A stretch of DNA of 64,000 nt from Streptomyces sp. MA5143a (GCF_900290235.1 NZ_OLMK01000068.1:124001-188000), one strand, 5' to 3'. Counted from the stretch's first letter, positions 8,471-18,042 are shown. The notes: generated by a model not told the origin, from the sequence alone. A program made the numbers and translations.

Positions 8471-9157
8471 TCAGGCGATGAAGTTCCGCACCTGCTCGTA
8501 GACGCCGTGGTCGTTGTTCATCTCGTCGTGCGAGATACAGCCGACCTCGACGTTCGTGGCCCCGTTCAGGATCGCGGTGGTGTCCGGGGTGAGCGCGTCG
8601 TCGCAGTTCGACCAGTAGCTGGCGTACGACACACTGCCCGGCGTCTCGTCACCGGAGTTGAGCGAGGTCAGGAACGAGCTGCCGGTGTACATCTCGGCAC
8701 ACGAGGTGTACAGCCAGCGGCACCAACCCGCCACGGTCGTCCCGTGGTTGACGCCGGCCGTGGAGACGAAGTCGTCGACGTACGCCGTCCCGCCGAGGTT
8801 CTTCAGGTAGTAGCGGGAGCTGAGCGCGCCCATCGAGTGGACGACCACGTCGACCTTGGAGGCACCCGTCGAGGCGAGCACGCTCTGGATCTTCGTCTTC
8901 AGCTGCGCCGCCGTCGTGGCGTTCGACTGGCCCCAGTCGTACGACCAGGAGTGCAGCTCCGAGGCGGTGTAACCGTCCGCCTTGAAGTACGCGATCCAGT
9001 CGTCCCAGCTGCTGGACGAACTGCTCAGACCGTGCACGAAGACGACCGGGTTGTGGGTCGCGGCACGGGCGGGGGCCGCGGAGAAGGTCAGGGACAGCAG
9101 GAGTGTGCTGGTCACGGTCGCGAGGGCCGTGGCGATACGGCGCATGCGGCGATGCAT
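8471..9157 (-). CDS. Secreted triacylglycerol lipase/esterase (alpha/beta hydrolase)
   Basis: A 228-residue exported hydrolase. A Sec signal peptide covers residues 1-32 (cleavage near PARA/A). The mature part begins with the oxyanion strand PVVFVHGL (37-44) and carries the nucleophile elbow VHSMG with Ser108; the C-terminal catalytic His is probably His217 (NNDHG), with His210 as the alternative. Two later Cys pairs probably form disulfides outside the cell. The size and elbow fit small class 2 lipases related to Bacillus LipA. The ATG at 9157 has AGGAGG upstream with a short 4-base spacing. Ester substrate is likely; chain-length preference unknown. Confidence 0.9.
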   Translation of the reverse strand: MHRRMRRIATALATVTSTLLLSLTFSAAPARAATHNPVVFVHGLSSSSSSWDDWIAYFKADGYTASELHSWSYDWGQSNATTAAQLKTKIQSVLASTGASKVDVVVHSMGALSSRYYLKNLGGTAYVDDFVSTAGVNHGTTVAGWCRWLYTSCAEMYTGSSFLTSLNSGDETPGSVSYASYWSNCDDALTPDTTAILNGATNVEVGCISHDEMNNDHGVYEQVRNFIA

Positions 9158-9263
9158 GGAGCCTCCTGAAACGGGTGGGGTTCGTCAGGAGTGTCAGCGG
9201 GGTCTACGCGCGCCGCATCGGTGAAATCGCCGGTCTTTACTGGTCGGTTAACTCGCAAGTAAC

Positions 9264-11525
9264 GTGATGAGTGTGGTGACTCCGGTGAACCCCCCACGAC
9301 TTCCGCATCGCTCGCCACCGCCCCCCAGCACCGCGCGGCCGAGCCCGAACACGGCATTGGCCGCCGCGCCGACGCCACCCGAAGGCGTGCCCGCGCCCGA
9401 AGGCGTGCCCGTGCCCGCGCTGTCCGACGGCGTGCGGGTACGTCTGCTGCACGCCGCCCACGGCGATCCGCGCGCCGCCGCCGAACTCGCCGCCGCCCTG
9501 ACCCCGCGCCAGGCCATCGGGCTCGACCCGCTGCCCGCCGAGCCGTTCGCGCTCGCCCCCGCGCTGCTGCGCGCCCACCGGCGGGACGTACGGGCCCTGC
9601 CCGACGACACCCGCTTCCTGCTGCTCCTCGCCGCGGCCGACCAGTACCCGATCCCGACCCACGCCTACGAGCGGGCCGTCACGGCCGCCGGACTCGACAC
9701 CCAGCCCCTCGACGCGGCCGAGGCGGCGGGCATCGCGGACGCCACGGCCCAGGGCGTCGTCTTCCGGGACGCCTGGACCCGTGTCGCCGTCTACGAGTCC
9801 GCCTCCACGGCCGACCGCCGCGCGGCCCACCGCCTCCTCGCCGGAGTCCTCAGCGGCGAGGGCGAGAGACCTCGACGCTCCTGGCACCGGGCCGCCGCCG
9901 CCCTCGGCCCCAGCCGCCGGCTCGCCGCCGAACTCCGCCTCGCGGCGAAGGTGGCACGTGCCATCGGGGAGCCCGCGCTGGCCTCCGCCCTCGCCGAACG
10001 CGCCGCCGGCCTCACCCCCGACCCCGCCGAACGCATGCCGCTGCTCGCGCGGGCGGCGGCGGAGGCCTGGCGGTCGGGCGACGGCGACCGGGCCCGCCGG
10101 CTCGTCGCCGCCACCGACGACGACGCCCTCGCCGGCCTCCTCGCCCTCCGCTCCGGCAACGCCTCCGAGGCCTTCGACGCCCTGCTCACCGCCACGGTCC
10201 GGCACGGCGGCGGCCCCGACCCAAACACGGCCGCCCATCTGTTGGCACGAGCCACCGAGGCCGCCATCTACACCGGGGACCTGCGCCGCTGCCGGGAGGC
10301 CGCCGCCGTCGCCGACCGGCTCGGGATCCTCCCGCCGAGCACCCTCGGCGCACTCGCCGCCGCGTTCGAGGGGCGCTACGACGACGCCCGCGACGTCCTC
10401 GAAGCCGCGGCGGGCCGCTGCGGCCCCGGCGGTGACCCCACCGGGCTGATCCACGCCGGGATCGCCGCCCTGCTCCTCGGCGACCACACCCGCGCGTTCA
10501 CCGCCACCTCCCGCGCCGCCGCCTCGGCCCGCGCCAGGGGCGAGACGGCGACCGTGCCGCAGGCCATGGAGTTCCGGACGTACGCCGAGTTCTGGACCGG
10601 GCGCCCCAGGGCCGCCGAGGCCGCCGCCGTGGAGGCCCTGCGACAGGCGTACGCCACCGGGCAGGACAACGGGGCCTGCCATCTCCAGGCCGCCCTCGCG
10701 ATGTTCGCGGCCGTCACCGGGGACGAACAGGTGTGCAGGGAGCGCGCCGAGTCCGCCCGCGCCCACGCGCTGGAACGGGGCCTCGGACTCCCGGCCGCAC
10801 TCGCCATGTACGCCCTCGCCTTCCTCGACCTCGCCGCCGGCCGCTACGCCGCCTCGGCGGCCCGCCTGCGCGCACTCGCCGGGTTCGGCCCCGGGCACGG
10901 GCACCGGGCCATCCGCCACCTCGCCACCCCGCACTACGTCGAGGCCGCCGTCCGCACCGGCGACACCCGCGTGGCCGGCGCCGCGCACGCCGACTACGAC
11001 CACTGGGCCCGCACCGTCCGCAGCGCCGACGACCTCGCCCTCAGCGCCCGCTGCCGGGCGCTGCTCGCGACGGGGGAGGAGGCCGTGGAGCACTACCGGG
11101 CCGCGCTCGACCTGCACGCCTCCGGCACCCGTGACTTCGAACGGGCCCGCACGGAACTGCTGTTCGGCAGCGCGCTGCGGCGGCTCCGCAACCGCACCGA
11201 GGCCCGCGACCGGCTGCACAGCGCGCTGGAGGCCTTCATCCACTTCGGTTCGCCCCACTGCGCCGACCAGGCCCGCGCCGAACTCCGCGCCCTCGGCGAG
11301 AGGGCCCCCTCCGCCCCGGGCCCCGACGACCTCACCGGCCGGCTCACGGCCCAACAGCTCGCCATCGCCCGCATGGCCGCGGACGGCGCCACGAACCGGG
11401 AGATCGCCGCCCGCCTCCTCCTGAGCCCCCGCACGATCGACCACCACCTCCGCGGCGTCTTCGCCCGCCTGGGCATCAGATCCCGCATCGAACTGGTCCG
11501 CCTGCTGGGAGAAACGGCGAACTGA
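9264..11525 (+). CDS. Large LuxR-family transcriptional regulator, LAL-like without NTPase motif
   Basis: A 753-residue protein starting with GTG at 9264. The C-terminus is a LuxR/GerE helix-turn-helix (~690-750: LTAQQLAIARMAADGATNRE, then LLSPRTIDHHLRGVFARLGI). The middle is an Ala-rich alpha-solenoid resembling the TPR-like arm of LAL regulators. I found no Walker A at the N-terminus, where a Pro-rich stretch of about 45 residues stands instead, so this is a LAL relative that has lost or never had its ATPase module. It is divergent from the lipase gene, which it might control. Target genes are unknown. Confidence 0.87.
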   Translation: MMSVVTPVNPPRLPHRSPPPPSTARPSPNTALAAAPTPPEGVPAPEGVPVPALSDGVRVRLLHAAHGDPRAAAELAAALTPRQAIGLDPLPAEPFALAPALLRAHRRDVRALPDDTRFLLLLAAADQYPIPTHAYERAVTAAGLDTQPLDAAEAAGIADATAQGVVFRDAWTRVAVYESASTADRRAAHRLLAGVLSGEGERPRRSWHRAAAALGPSRRLAAELRLAAKVARAIGEPALASALAERAAGLTPDPAERMPLLARAAAEAWRSGDGDRARRLVAATDDDALAGLLALRSGNASEAFDALLTATVRHGGGPDPNTAAHLLARATEAAIYTGDLRRCREAAAVADRLGILPPSTLGALAAAFEGRYDDARDVLEAAAGRCGPGGDPTGLIHAGIAALLLGDHTRAFTATSRAAASARARGETATVPQAMEFRTYAEFWTGRPRAAEAAAVEALRQAYATGQDNGACHLQAALAMFAAVTGDEQVCRERAESARAHALERGLGLPAALAMYALAFLDLAAGRYAASAARLRALAGFGPGHGHRAIRHLATPHYVEAAVRTGDTRVAGAAHADYDHWARTVRSADDLALSARCRALLATGEEAVEHYRAALDLHASGTRDFERARTELLFGSALRRLRNRTEARDRLHSALEAFIHFGSPHCADQARAELRALGERAPSAPGPDDLTGRLTAQQLAIARMAADGATNREIAARLLLSPRTIDHHLRGVFARLGIRSRIELVRLLGETAN

Positions 11526-11607
11526 AGCCCGCCACCGTCCTACCGGGCATCACTGCCATGGTGTGCCGTCACCGCTGTGCCGGGGGCCTTGCCAGGAGGG
11601 CCGACCG

Positions 11608-12327
11608 TCACCCGGCCTCCCGCGCCGCGAAGGCCCCCGCGTCCCACGTCCCGCCCAGCGCCGGTGCCAGCCACTCGCCCGCCCGCGCCCGGAACTCCGC
11701 CGGTTCCAGAGCGCCCGCGCCCTCCGGCACCGCCCCCAGCAGCGGCGCTCCCGCCACCACCGGCAGGTCCGCCACATTGCAACGGGACGCCAGATCCGCG
11801 GCCTTGGGCCAGCTGCCGATCACGACACCCGTCAGCCGCACCTCCCGCACGGCCAGCTCGCGGGCCGTCAGCTCGGTCGTGTTGAGCGTGCCCAGCCCGG
11901 CCGAGGCCACCAGCAGCACCGGCGCGCCCAGCAGTCGCGCCGTGTCCGCCAGCGTGCCGCCCGCCTCGTCGAAGCGGACCAGGAGACCGCCCGCGCCCTC
12001 GACCAGGACCAGGTCGTGGTCGGTCGCCAGCTTCGCCGCCGCCTCGGCGACGTCCTCGGGGTGGACCGGGGCCAGCCCGGACCGCCGGGCGGCCGTCGCG
12101 GGAGCCAGCGGCTCCGGGTAGCGGGCGAGTTCGTGCGCGGCGACGGCGTCCCCGGCGAGCCGTACCACCTCGTCCGCGTCGCCGCGCTCGTCCGGCCGCA
12201 CCCCGGTCTGCGCGGGCTTGAGCACCGCCACGGACCGGCCGGCGGCCGCCGCCGCCACGGCGACGGCCGCCGTGGCGACCGTCTTGCCGACCTCCGTGCC
12301 CGTCCCCGTCACCACCAGGATCGCCAT
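11608..12327 (-). CDS. bioD: ATP-dependent dethiobiotin synthetase BioD
   Basis: A 239-residue enzyme that closes the ureido ring of dethiobiotin from diaminopelargonic acid, CO2 and ATP. The P-loop GTGTEVGKT is at residues 8-16, followed by VLKPAQTGV with the substrate-binding Lys and by LVLVEGAGGLLV. The ATG at 12327 has GGGAGGGATGAC upstream and sits one base after the bioA stop, so translation is coupled; an upstream GTG in frame gives only a non-homologous extension. It is last of the bioB-bioA-bioD operon. Confidence 0.96.
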   Translation of the reverse strand: MAILVVTGTGTEVGKTVATAAVAVAAAAAGRSVAVLKPAQTGVRPDERGDADEVVRLAGDAVAAHELARYPEPLAPATAARRSGLAPVHPEDVAEAAAKLATDHDLVLVEGAGGLLVRFDEAGGTLADTARLLGAPVLLVASAGLGTLNTTELTARELAVREVRLTGVVIGSWPKAADLASRCNVADLPVVAGAPLLGAVPEGAGALEPAEFRARAGEWLAPALGGTWDAGAFAAREAG

Positions 12328-12328
12328 G

Positions 12329-13618
12329 TCATCCCTCCCGCGCCGCCGCGCACACCGCGCGCGCGATCCGTGCCACGTCCTCGTCACCGGTGACGTACGG
12401 CGGCATCGTGTAGACGAGGTCGCGGAACGGCCGCAGCCACACGCCCTCGCGCACCGCGGCCTCCGTCGCCGCCCTCATGTCCACCTCGTGGTCGAGCTGG
12501 ACGACACCGATGGCGCCGAGGACCCGGACGTCCTTCACCCCCGGCACGTCGAGCGCCGGGGCCAGCCCTTCCCGCAGTCCCGCCTCGATCCGCCGGACCT
12601 CCGTGAGCCAGTCCTGCCCCAGCAGCAGCTCGATGGAGGCGAGCGCCACGGACGCGGCCAGCGGATTGCCCATGAACGTCGGCCCGTGGGCGAGCACGGG
12701 CACCTCGCCCCGAGAGATCCCGTCGGCCACCCGTGCCGTGCACAACGTCGCGGCCATCGTCAGATAACCGCCGGTCAGCGCCTTGCCCACGCACATCACA
12801 TCCGGCGTCACCGCCGCGTGCTCCGCCGCGAACAGCGCGCCCGTCCGGCCGAACCCGGTCGCGATCTCGTCGAACACCAACAGCACGTCGCGCGCGTCGC
12901 ACACCTCGCGCAGCACCCGCAGATACGCGGGGGAGTGGAACCGCATCCCGCCCGCGCCCTGCACCACCGGCTCCACGATCACGGCGGCCAGTTCGTCGGC
13001 GTGCCGCTCGACCGCCGAGCGCAACCGCTCCGCGTACGCCTCGTCGTACTCCGCCGGCGGCGCCTCGACGAACACCTGCCGCGGCAGCACGCCCTGCCAC
13101 AGCTCATGCATGCCGCCGTCCGGGTCGCACACCGACATGGGCTGCCAGGTGTCGCCGTGGTAGCCGCCGCGCCAGGTGAGCAGGCGCTGCTTGCCGGGAC
13201 GGCCGAGCGAACGCCAGTACTGCAGGCACATCTTGACGGCGACCTCGACCGAGACCGACCCCGAGTCGGCGAGGAACACATGCTCCAGACCGTCGGGCGA
13301 CATGTCGACAAGACGCTTCGCCAGTCGTACGGCGGGCTCATGGGTGAGCCCGCCGAACATCACATGGCTCATCCGGCCGAGCTGCTCGCGCGCGGCCTCG
13401 TTGAGCACCGGGTGGTTGTAGCCGTGGATGGCCGACCACCAGGACGACATGCCGTCGACGAGTTCGCCCGAGCCGTCGGCGAGCCGCAGCCGGACCCCGC
13501 TCGCCGACTCCACGACGAGCGGGTCCACCCGGCCCGGCATCGGACCGTACGGATGCCACACATGCCGCCGGTCGAGGTCCAGCAGCTCGGCCACGCTCGG
13601 GTCGGGCCCCTCAGGCAT
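12329..13618 (-). CDS. bioA: Adenosylmethionine-8-amino-7-oxononanoate aminotransferase BioA
   Basis: A 429-residue class III PLP aminotransferase converting KAPA to DAPA with SAM as amino donor. The N-terminal block [13 protein letters not shown] (14-26) and the SSWW motif (58-61) are diagnostic of BioA. PLP contacts are Asp250 ([14 protein letters not shown]) and the Schiff-base Lys279 (VGKALTGG). The ATG at 13618 overlaps the last codons of bioB, showing translational coupling; a longer open frame reaching 13801 lies inside bioB and is not used. Middle gene of the bioB-A-D operon. Confidence 0.96.
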   Translation of the reverse strand: MPEGPDPSVAELLDLDRRHVWHPYGPMPGRVDPLVVESASGVRLRLADGSGELVDGMSSWWSAIHGYNHPVLNEAAREQLGRMSHVMFGGLTHEPAVRLAKRLVDMSPDGLEHVFLADSGSVSVEVAVKMCLQYWRSLGRPGKQRLLTWRGGYHGDTWQPMSVCDPDGGMHELWQGVLPRQVFVEAPPAEYDEAYAERLRSAVERHADELAAVIVEPVVQGAGGMRFHSPAYLRVLREVCDARDVLLVFDEIATGFGRTGALFAAEHAAVTPDVMCVGKALTGGYLTMAATLCTARVADGISRGEVPVLAHGPTFMGNPLAASVALASIELLLGQDWLTEVRRIEAGLREGLAPALDVPGVKDVRVLGAIGVVQLDHEVDMRAATEAAVREGVWLRPFRDLVYTMPPYVTGDEDVARIARAVCAAAREG

Positions 13619-14846
13619 TGGGCGCGAGATCCGTGCCGGCACCCCGACGCCGCACGGCGACCAGATCCGTCCGGGCCTCGCCCGCTTGCGAGGCCGCCGT
13701 GGAGGAGGTGGTGGCCGCGGAACCGCAGACGCCGCCCCCCTCATGCGACCCGCACCCGCCACCGCTGTCGTGGGACCCGCAGCCGCCACCCTCGTGGGCA
13801 CCGCACCCGGCGCTCTCGTGGGACCCGCAGCCGCCCCCGGCCGCCCGGTGCTCCGGCAGCGTGATCTGGTCGGCGCCCTCCACCTCGAACCCGGCGTCCG
13901 CGATCATCTCCAGGTCGGCCTTGCCGGCCTGGCCCTCGCTGGTGAGGTAGTCGCCGAGGAAGATCGAGTTGGCCAGGTGCAGCGCGAGCGGCTGCATCGT
14001 CCGCAGATGCACCTCGCGGCCACCGGCGATGCGCACCTCGACGTCCGGGCAGACGAACCGCACCATGGCGAGGATCCGCAGGCACCGCTGGGGCGTGAGG
14101 TTCCACTCCTTGGCCAGCGGGGTGCCCTCGAACGGGATCAGGAAGTTGACCGGCACCGAGTCCGGGTCCAGTTCACGCAGCGAGAAGACGACGTCGACGA
14201 GGTCCTCGTCGGTCTCGCCCATGCCCGCGATCAGACCGGAGCACGCCGACAGACCCGCCGCGTGCGCCTTCTGCACCGTGTCCACCCGGTCGGCGTACGT
14301 GTGGGTGGTCGTGATCTCCCCGTACGTCGACTCCGACGTGTTGAGGTTGTGGTTGTAGGCGTCCGCGCCCGCCTCGCGCAGCCGTTCGGCCTGACCGTCG
14401 GAGAGCAGACCCAGACAGGCGCACACCTCGACGCCCTCGTTCTCCTCCTTGATGGCCTTGATGGTGCCCGCGACGCGGTCCACGTCACGGTCCGTCGGGC
14501 CGCGCCCGGACGCCACCAGGCACACCCGCTTGGCACCGCCGGCGAGACCGGCCGCGGCGGCCTTCGACGCCTCGTCGGGCTTCAGCCAGGTGTACTTGAG
14601 GATCCCGGCCGTCGAGCCGAGCCGCTGGGAGCAGTACGAGCAGTCCTCGGGACACAGCCCGGACTTCAGGTTGACGAGATAGTTCAGTTTCACCCGTCGC
14701 CCGAACCAGTGCCTGCGCACCTTTCCGGCCGCGGCCACCACGTCGAGCAGGTCGTCGTCGGAGGTGCCGAGGACGGCGAGCGCCTCGGCACGGCTCAGCG
14801 GCTCGCGCCGGAGCCCCTTGTCCACCAGCGTGTTCAGCAGGTCCAT
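13611..14846 (-). CDS. bioB: Biotin synthase BioB with Cys/His-rich repeat tail
   Basis: A 411-residue radical-SAM enzyme inserting sulfur into dethiobiotin. The radical-SAM cluster ligands are Cys65, Cys69 and Cys72 ([12 protein letters not shown]); further family blocks include YNHNLNTS and LIPFEGTPL. Normal BioB ends near residue 335. This one continues for about 75 residues and begins with four CGSH/CGAH units (Cys340, 348, 356, 365, each followed by His three residues on) plus Cys374, spaced 8-9 residues apart in Gly, then an Ala/Thr-rich end. The tail looks like a metal or Fe-S handling segment. First gene of bioB-A-D, divergent from bioF. Confidence 0.96.
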   Translation of the reverse strand: MDLLNTLVDKGLRREPLSRAEALAVLGTSDDDLLDVVAAAGKVRRHWFGRRVKLNYLVNLKSGLCPEDCSYCSQRLGSTAGILKYTWLKPDEASKAAAAGLAGGAKRVCLVASGRGPTDRDVDRVAGTIKAIKEENEGVEVCACLGLLSDGQAERLREAGADAYNHNLNTSESTYGEITTTHTYADRVDTVQKAHAAGLSACSGLIAGMGETDEDLVDVVFSLRELDPDSVPVNFLIPFEGTPLAKEWNLTPQRCLRILAMVRFVCPDVEVRIAGGREVHLRTMQPLALHLANSIFLGDYLTSEGQAGKADLEMIADAGFEVEGADQITLPEHRAAGGGCGSHESAGCGAHEGGGCGSHDSGGGCGSHEGGGVCGSAATTSSTAASQAGEARTDLVAVRRRGAGTDLAPNA

Positions 14847-15046
14847 GAGAGCCGATCCTGTCCTACCGGACCGCTCCCGGCCAAGGAGACTTCGGACAAC
14901 AGAGTCGGTTCGACGTGTGGGTATCGCCACATCGTGGGCGACGGGCCGTCCCGTTAGTGTCTGTGCACTGCCTACAAAAGCCCCTGCCGCGCTGCCCGAT
15001 GACAGCACCGGCACCGAGGGCTGCCCACGCGACCCCCGGAGGACTC
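14847..15046. promoter_or_regulatory. Divergent bioB/bioF promoter region
   Basis: A 200-base region driving both halves of the biotin locus. It must hold two back-to-back promoters. I searched it by eye for a BirA-like or BioQ-like palindrome and found only a weak 4-base-arm symmetry around 14955-14968 (AGTG...CACT). No operator can be assigned. Confidence 0.6.
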
Positions 15047-16174
15047 ATGGCGTTCGGCTGGATCGACGAGCAGGCGTCGGCACGCCGCCGCGCCGGGCTC
15101 GTACGGACCCTGCGCCCCCGCCCCGCCGACTCGCCCCTGCTCGACCTCGCGAGCAACGACTACCTGGGGCTGGCCCACCACCCCGAGATCATCGAGGGCG
15201 CGGCCGAGGCGGCACGCATCTGGGGCGGCGGGGCGACCGGCTCCCGGCTCGTCACCGGCACCACCGAGCTCCACGGCGAACTGGAGCGCGAACTGGCCGC
15301 CTTCTGCGGCTTCGAGGCCGCCCTCGTCTTCTCCTCCGGCTACGCCGCCAACCTCGCCGCCGTCACCGCGCTCGCCCCGCACGGCTCGCTGATCGTGTCC
15401 GACGCGGGCAACCACGCCTCCCTGATCGACGGCTGCCGGCTGGCCCGCGGGACCACGCAGGTCGTCGAGCACGCCGACCCCGACGCGGTCCGCAAGGCGC
15501 TCGGCACGGCCAAGGGACCCGCGATCGCGGTCTCCGACACGGTGTTCTCGGTGGACGGCGACGCCGCCCCGCTGGCCGGACTGGCCGCCGCGTGCCGCGC
15601 GTACGGCGCCGGGCTCGTCGTGGACGACGCCCACGGGCTCGGCGTCCTCGGCGACGGCGGCCGGGGCGCGCCGTACGCGGCGGGGCTGGCGGGCGCCCCC
15701 GATGTCGTCGTGACGGTCACTCTGTCGAAGTCGCTGGGCAGTCAGGGCGGTGCCGTCCTCGGACCGGCGAAGGTGATCGACCACCTGGTCAACGCGGCCC
15801 GGACGTTCATCTTCGACACGGGGCTCGCCCCGGCGGCGACGGGCGCCGCACTCGCCGCGCTCAGACTGCTGCGCCGTGAGCCGGAGCGGGCCGCCCGGGC
15901 CCGTGAGGTGGCGCGGGCGCTGCACACACGGCTGACGGCGTCGGGCCATGAAGCGGTGCGGCCCGACGCCGCCGTGGTGTCCGTACGGGCGCCGTCTCCG
16001 GATCAGGCGGTGCGGTGGGCGGCGGACTGCCGGGCGGCGGGTCTCGCCGTCGGCTGTTTCCGCCCACCGTCCGTGCCCGACGGCATCTCGAGGCTGCGGT
16101 TGACCGCCCGGGCGGATCTCACCGAGGGACAGATCGACCGAGCCGTGGGAATCATCGGCGATACGCGACCGTGA
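15047..16174 (+). CDS. bioF: 8-amino-7-oxononanoate synthase BioF
   Basis: A 375-residue alpha-oxoamine synthase condensing pimeloyl-thioester with alanine to KAPA, the first step of the ring pathway. PLP residues are visible: His123 (GNHAS) for stacking, Asp194 (DDAHG) at the pyridine nitrogen, and Lys228 (TLSKSLGSQGG) for the Schiff base; the block LDLASNDYLGL near 32-42 is typical. The ATG at 15047 has GGAGG 4 bases upstream. It is divergent from bioB with a 200-base shared promoter region, so the four genes bioF and bioB-A-D give a full late biotin pathway. No bioH or bioC is in the window. Confidence 0.96.
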   Translation: MAFGWIDEQASARRRAGLVRTLRPRPADSPLLDLASNDYLGLAHHPEIIEGAAEAARIWGGGATGSRLVTGTTELHGELERELAAFCGFEAALVFSSGYAANLAAVTALAPHGSLIVSDAGNHASLIDGCRLARGTTQVVEHADPDAVRKALGTAKGPAIAVSDTVFSVDGDAAPLAGLAAACRAYGAGLVVDDAHGLGVLGDGGRGAPYAAGLAGAPDVVVTVTLSKSLGSQGGAVLGPAKVIDHLVNAARTFIFDTGLAPAATGAALAALRLLRREPERAARAREVARALHTRLTASGHEAVRPDAAVVSVRAPSPDQAVRWAADCRAAGLAVGCFRPPSVPDGISRLRLTARADLTEGQIDRAVGIIGDTRP

Positions 16175-16231
16175 GTCGGCGTCGCGGCCGTGCGTCGCCA
16201 GAAGCGGAACCTGTGGTGCGGCCGGTGGTGC

Positions 16232-16456
16232 TCACCGAAGCGTGGTGACGAATCCCTCCCATGCCTCGGGGGTGAACAGCAGGGCGGGCCCCGCCGTGTT
16301 CTTCGAGTCGCGCACGGCCACCAGTCCGGCCAGTCGGCCGGACCCGGGACGGGCCGTTTCCACACAGTTGTTCATCCCCGTGCTGCGGCTGCTGCGCAGC
16401 CACCGCACACCGCGTAGCGCGGTACTGGTGGGTACGTTCCGAGGCAGAGCTGACAT
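16232..16456 (-). CDS. DUF397 family small protein
   Basis: A 74-residue protein with the DUF397 pattern: a W-R-S-S-R-S-like block (RWLRSSRS), NNCVETA, VAVRDSKNTAGPALLFTPEAWEGF. In Streptomyces such proteins are the small partners of DUF5753/XRE regulators, as in the WhiJ group. It lies 23 bases downstream of the XRE gene in the same direction, so the two form an operon. It probably modulates the regulator or an associated sigma/anti-sigma pathway; this is inferred from the family. Confidence 0.88.
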   Translation of the reverse strand: MSALPRNVPTSTALRGVRWLRSSRSTGMNNCVETARPGSGRLAGLVAVRDSKNTAGPALLFTPEAWEGFVTTLR

Positions 16457-16479
16457 GGTGCCTCCTTACGCGCCGGAAG

Positions 16480-17337
16480 CTAGCCCTGAGCCAGACCGGC
16501 GATGTAATCCAACGAGTCCTCGGGCGAAAGGGCGTGGATCTGAAGGGTGTTGAAGGCCTCGACATAAGCCCTGAGGTCTTCTTTCCGTTCGAGGTAGAGG
16601 CTACTCGTCAAGTGGTCGAGAACAACCACGTCCAGATCGGAAGTGTTCCGAAATGAGAAGATTACGAAAGGACCGGTGATGCCGATGTGCGCCCCGGCAG
16701 TGAACGGCAGCACCTGCAACCTCACTTGCGGCAGACGCGCCGCCTCGACCAACCGCTCCAGCTGACGGGCCATGACCTCGGGTCCGCCGACCTCACGCCG
16801 CAGAACGCCCTCGTCGAGCACGGCGCTCAGCTCCATCGGGGGGTGTCCGCGCAGAACGTCCTGCCGTGCGAGCCGCACTTCCACGAGCGCGTCGATCTTG
16901 TCGTCCTCCAGTCCCTCCACCGCGGCCCGCGTCACCGCCCGGGCGTACTCGGGGATCTGCAGCAGGCCCGGCACGACCGAGGTCTCCAGGGTGCGCATCC
17001 CGCTCGCCTGCGACTCCAGGCTGATGAAGTCCCGGTACGTCGGCGGCAGCACCCCTCGGTACGCGTGCCACCAGTTGTGCCGTCCGCCCCCGTCCTCGGA
17101 GCCCGCCAGCGCCATCAGCAGTTCCCGTAACTCGCCGTCGTCGACCGCGTAGGCGTCCAGCAGTCGGTGGACGTCCGCGGGTTTCACTCCGCTGGCGCCC
17201 GTCTCGATGCGGCTCACCTTCGACTGGTGCCAGCCCACGAGACGGGCGGCCTCGACGCTGGTGATGCCGACGCGGGTGCGCAGGAGGCGCAACTCGGCGC
17301 CGAGCTTGCGGCGGCGCACCGCCGGACCGTACTGCAT
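16480..17337 (-). CDS. XRE-family regulator with DUF5753 domain (WhiJ-like), TTA codon
   Basis: A 285-residue regulator. An N-terminal helix-turn-helix (~12-66: LRLLRTRVGITSVEAARLVG, QSKVSRIETG) is followed by a DUF5753 ligand/partner domain (~100-280) containing FISLESQASGMRTLETSVVP and LLQIPEYARAVT. The ATG at 17337 is preceded by GGAAGGAGACACCC; longer frames upstream have no homology. Codon 70 (bases 17128-17130) is TTA, read by the bldA tRNA, tying this regulator to development or late growth. It is followed by DUF397 and faces an HATPase gene, the layout of the WhiJ/AbaA-type modules. Confidence 0.92.
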   Translation of the reverse strand: MQYGPAVRRRKLGAELRLLRTRVGITSVEAARLVGWHQSKVSRIETGASGVKPADVHRLLDAYAVDDGELRELLMALAGSEDGGGRHNWWHAYRGVLPPTYRDFISLESQASGMRTLETSVVPGLLQIPEYARAVTRAAVEGLEDDKIDALVEVRLARQDVLRGHPPMELSAVLDEGVLRREVGGPEVMARQLERLVEAARLPQVRLQVLPFTAGAHIGITGPFVIFSFRNTSDLDVVVLDHLTSSLYLERKEDLRAYVEAFNTLQIHALSPEDSLDYIAGLAQG

Positions 17338-17443
17338 GGGTGTCTCCTTCCGCCCGGCGCGCGAAGTCGGGTGACGGTAGAGGATGGCCCGAGAGGCCCC
17401 TCGAATACGGTCGGCCGTCGGAGAGTTCACCGCTTCGAGCGAC

Positions 17444-17459
17444 AGATATATGCATATCT
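17444..17459. promoter_or_regulatory. AT-rich palindrome in the XRE/ATPase intergenic region
   Basis: AGATAT and ATATCT (17444-17449 and 17454-17459) flank a 4-base centre in an otherwise GC-rich divergent promoter. It is the best candidate operator for the XRE regulator, or part of an extended -10 region. Inference only. Confidence 0.5.
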
Positions 17460-17583
17460 TGGTGGATCGCCACCCGTGACGGCCCAGGTAGTGGCACTCT
17501 GGCGCGAAGCACCAGTCCGGGACCGTACTCGAATCATCCGCTCCCAGTCGGACATCGGTCCCGTGGGAAAGGGACGCACCGCC

Positions 17584-18042
17584 ATGGCAGATCACCAGGA
17601 AGCATCCGTCACTCTGCCGAGCGATCCCGCCTCGGTGTCCGCGGCCCGGAGATACGTCGCCACCGTGCTGGCCGAATGGGGCCTGCCGAGCGACACGGAC
17701 ATCGCGGACACCGTGCGCCTGATCGTGTCCGAACTCGCCACCAACGCCGTTCAGCACACCTTCGGTCAGTCACCGACGTTCACCGTGGACCTCGTCCTCG
17801 ACCGTGACGAGCATCTGCACATCGGCGTCACCGACAGTCATCCGCGCTTCCCGAAACGCCTGCCCGCCGCCGTCCAGCAGGACAACGGGCGGGGCATGGT
17901 CATCATCCGCTGGCTGACCGCCGAGTGCGGCGGGCGGCTGAGTGTCAGACCCACGCGGGAGGGCGGCAAGACGGTGGCGATCGAGCTTCCGTGGGCCGTC
18001 CCCGTGCAGCCGGTCAGGGCAGGCGGTCCGCAGGAGCCCTGA
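17584..18042 (+). CDS. Anti-sigma-factor-like ATPase (HATPase_c, RsbW family)
   Basis: A 152-residue cytoplasmic GHKL ATPase of the streptomycete RsbW-like group. The N-box with the ATP-coordinating Glu/Asn is LIVSELATNAVQHT (46-59), the D-box reads IGVTDS (80-85) and the G-box NGRGMVII (101-108). Such proteins phosphorylate or bind anti-anti-sigma factors. It is divergent from the XRE/DUF397 pair, the usual genomic arrangement. The ATG at 17584 is chosen because it begins the conserved part. Its 3' end overlaps the tail of the convergent membrane protein gene by 29 bases. Confidence 0.88.
   Translation: MADHQEASVTLPSDPASVSAARRYVATVLAEWGLPSDTDIADTVRLIVSELATNAVQHTFGQSPTFTVDLVLDRDEHLHIGVTDSHPRFPKRLPAAVQQDNGRGMVIIRWLTAECGGRLSVRPTREGGKTVAIELPWAVPVQPVRAGGPQEP

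Noticed and set aside
9237-11447. Long minus-strand open frame opposite the LuxR regulator
   Set aside because: Gly/Val-rich low-complexity translation without domains; the plus strand ends in a perfect LuxR helix-turn-helix.
14847-15046. BirA- or BioQ-type operator in the bio promoter
   Set aside because: Only weak short symmetry was seen; no convincing match to known boxes.
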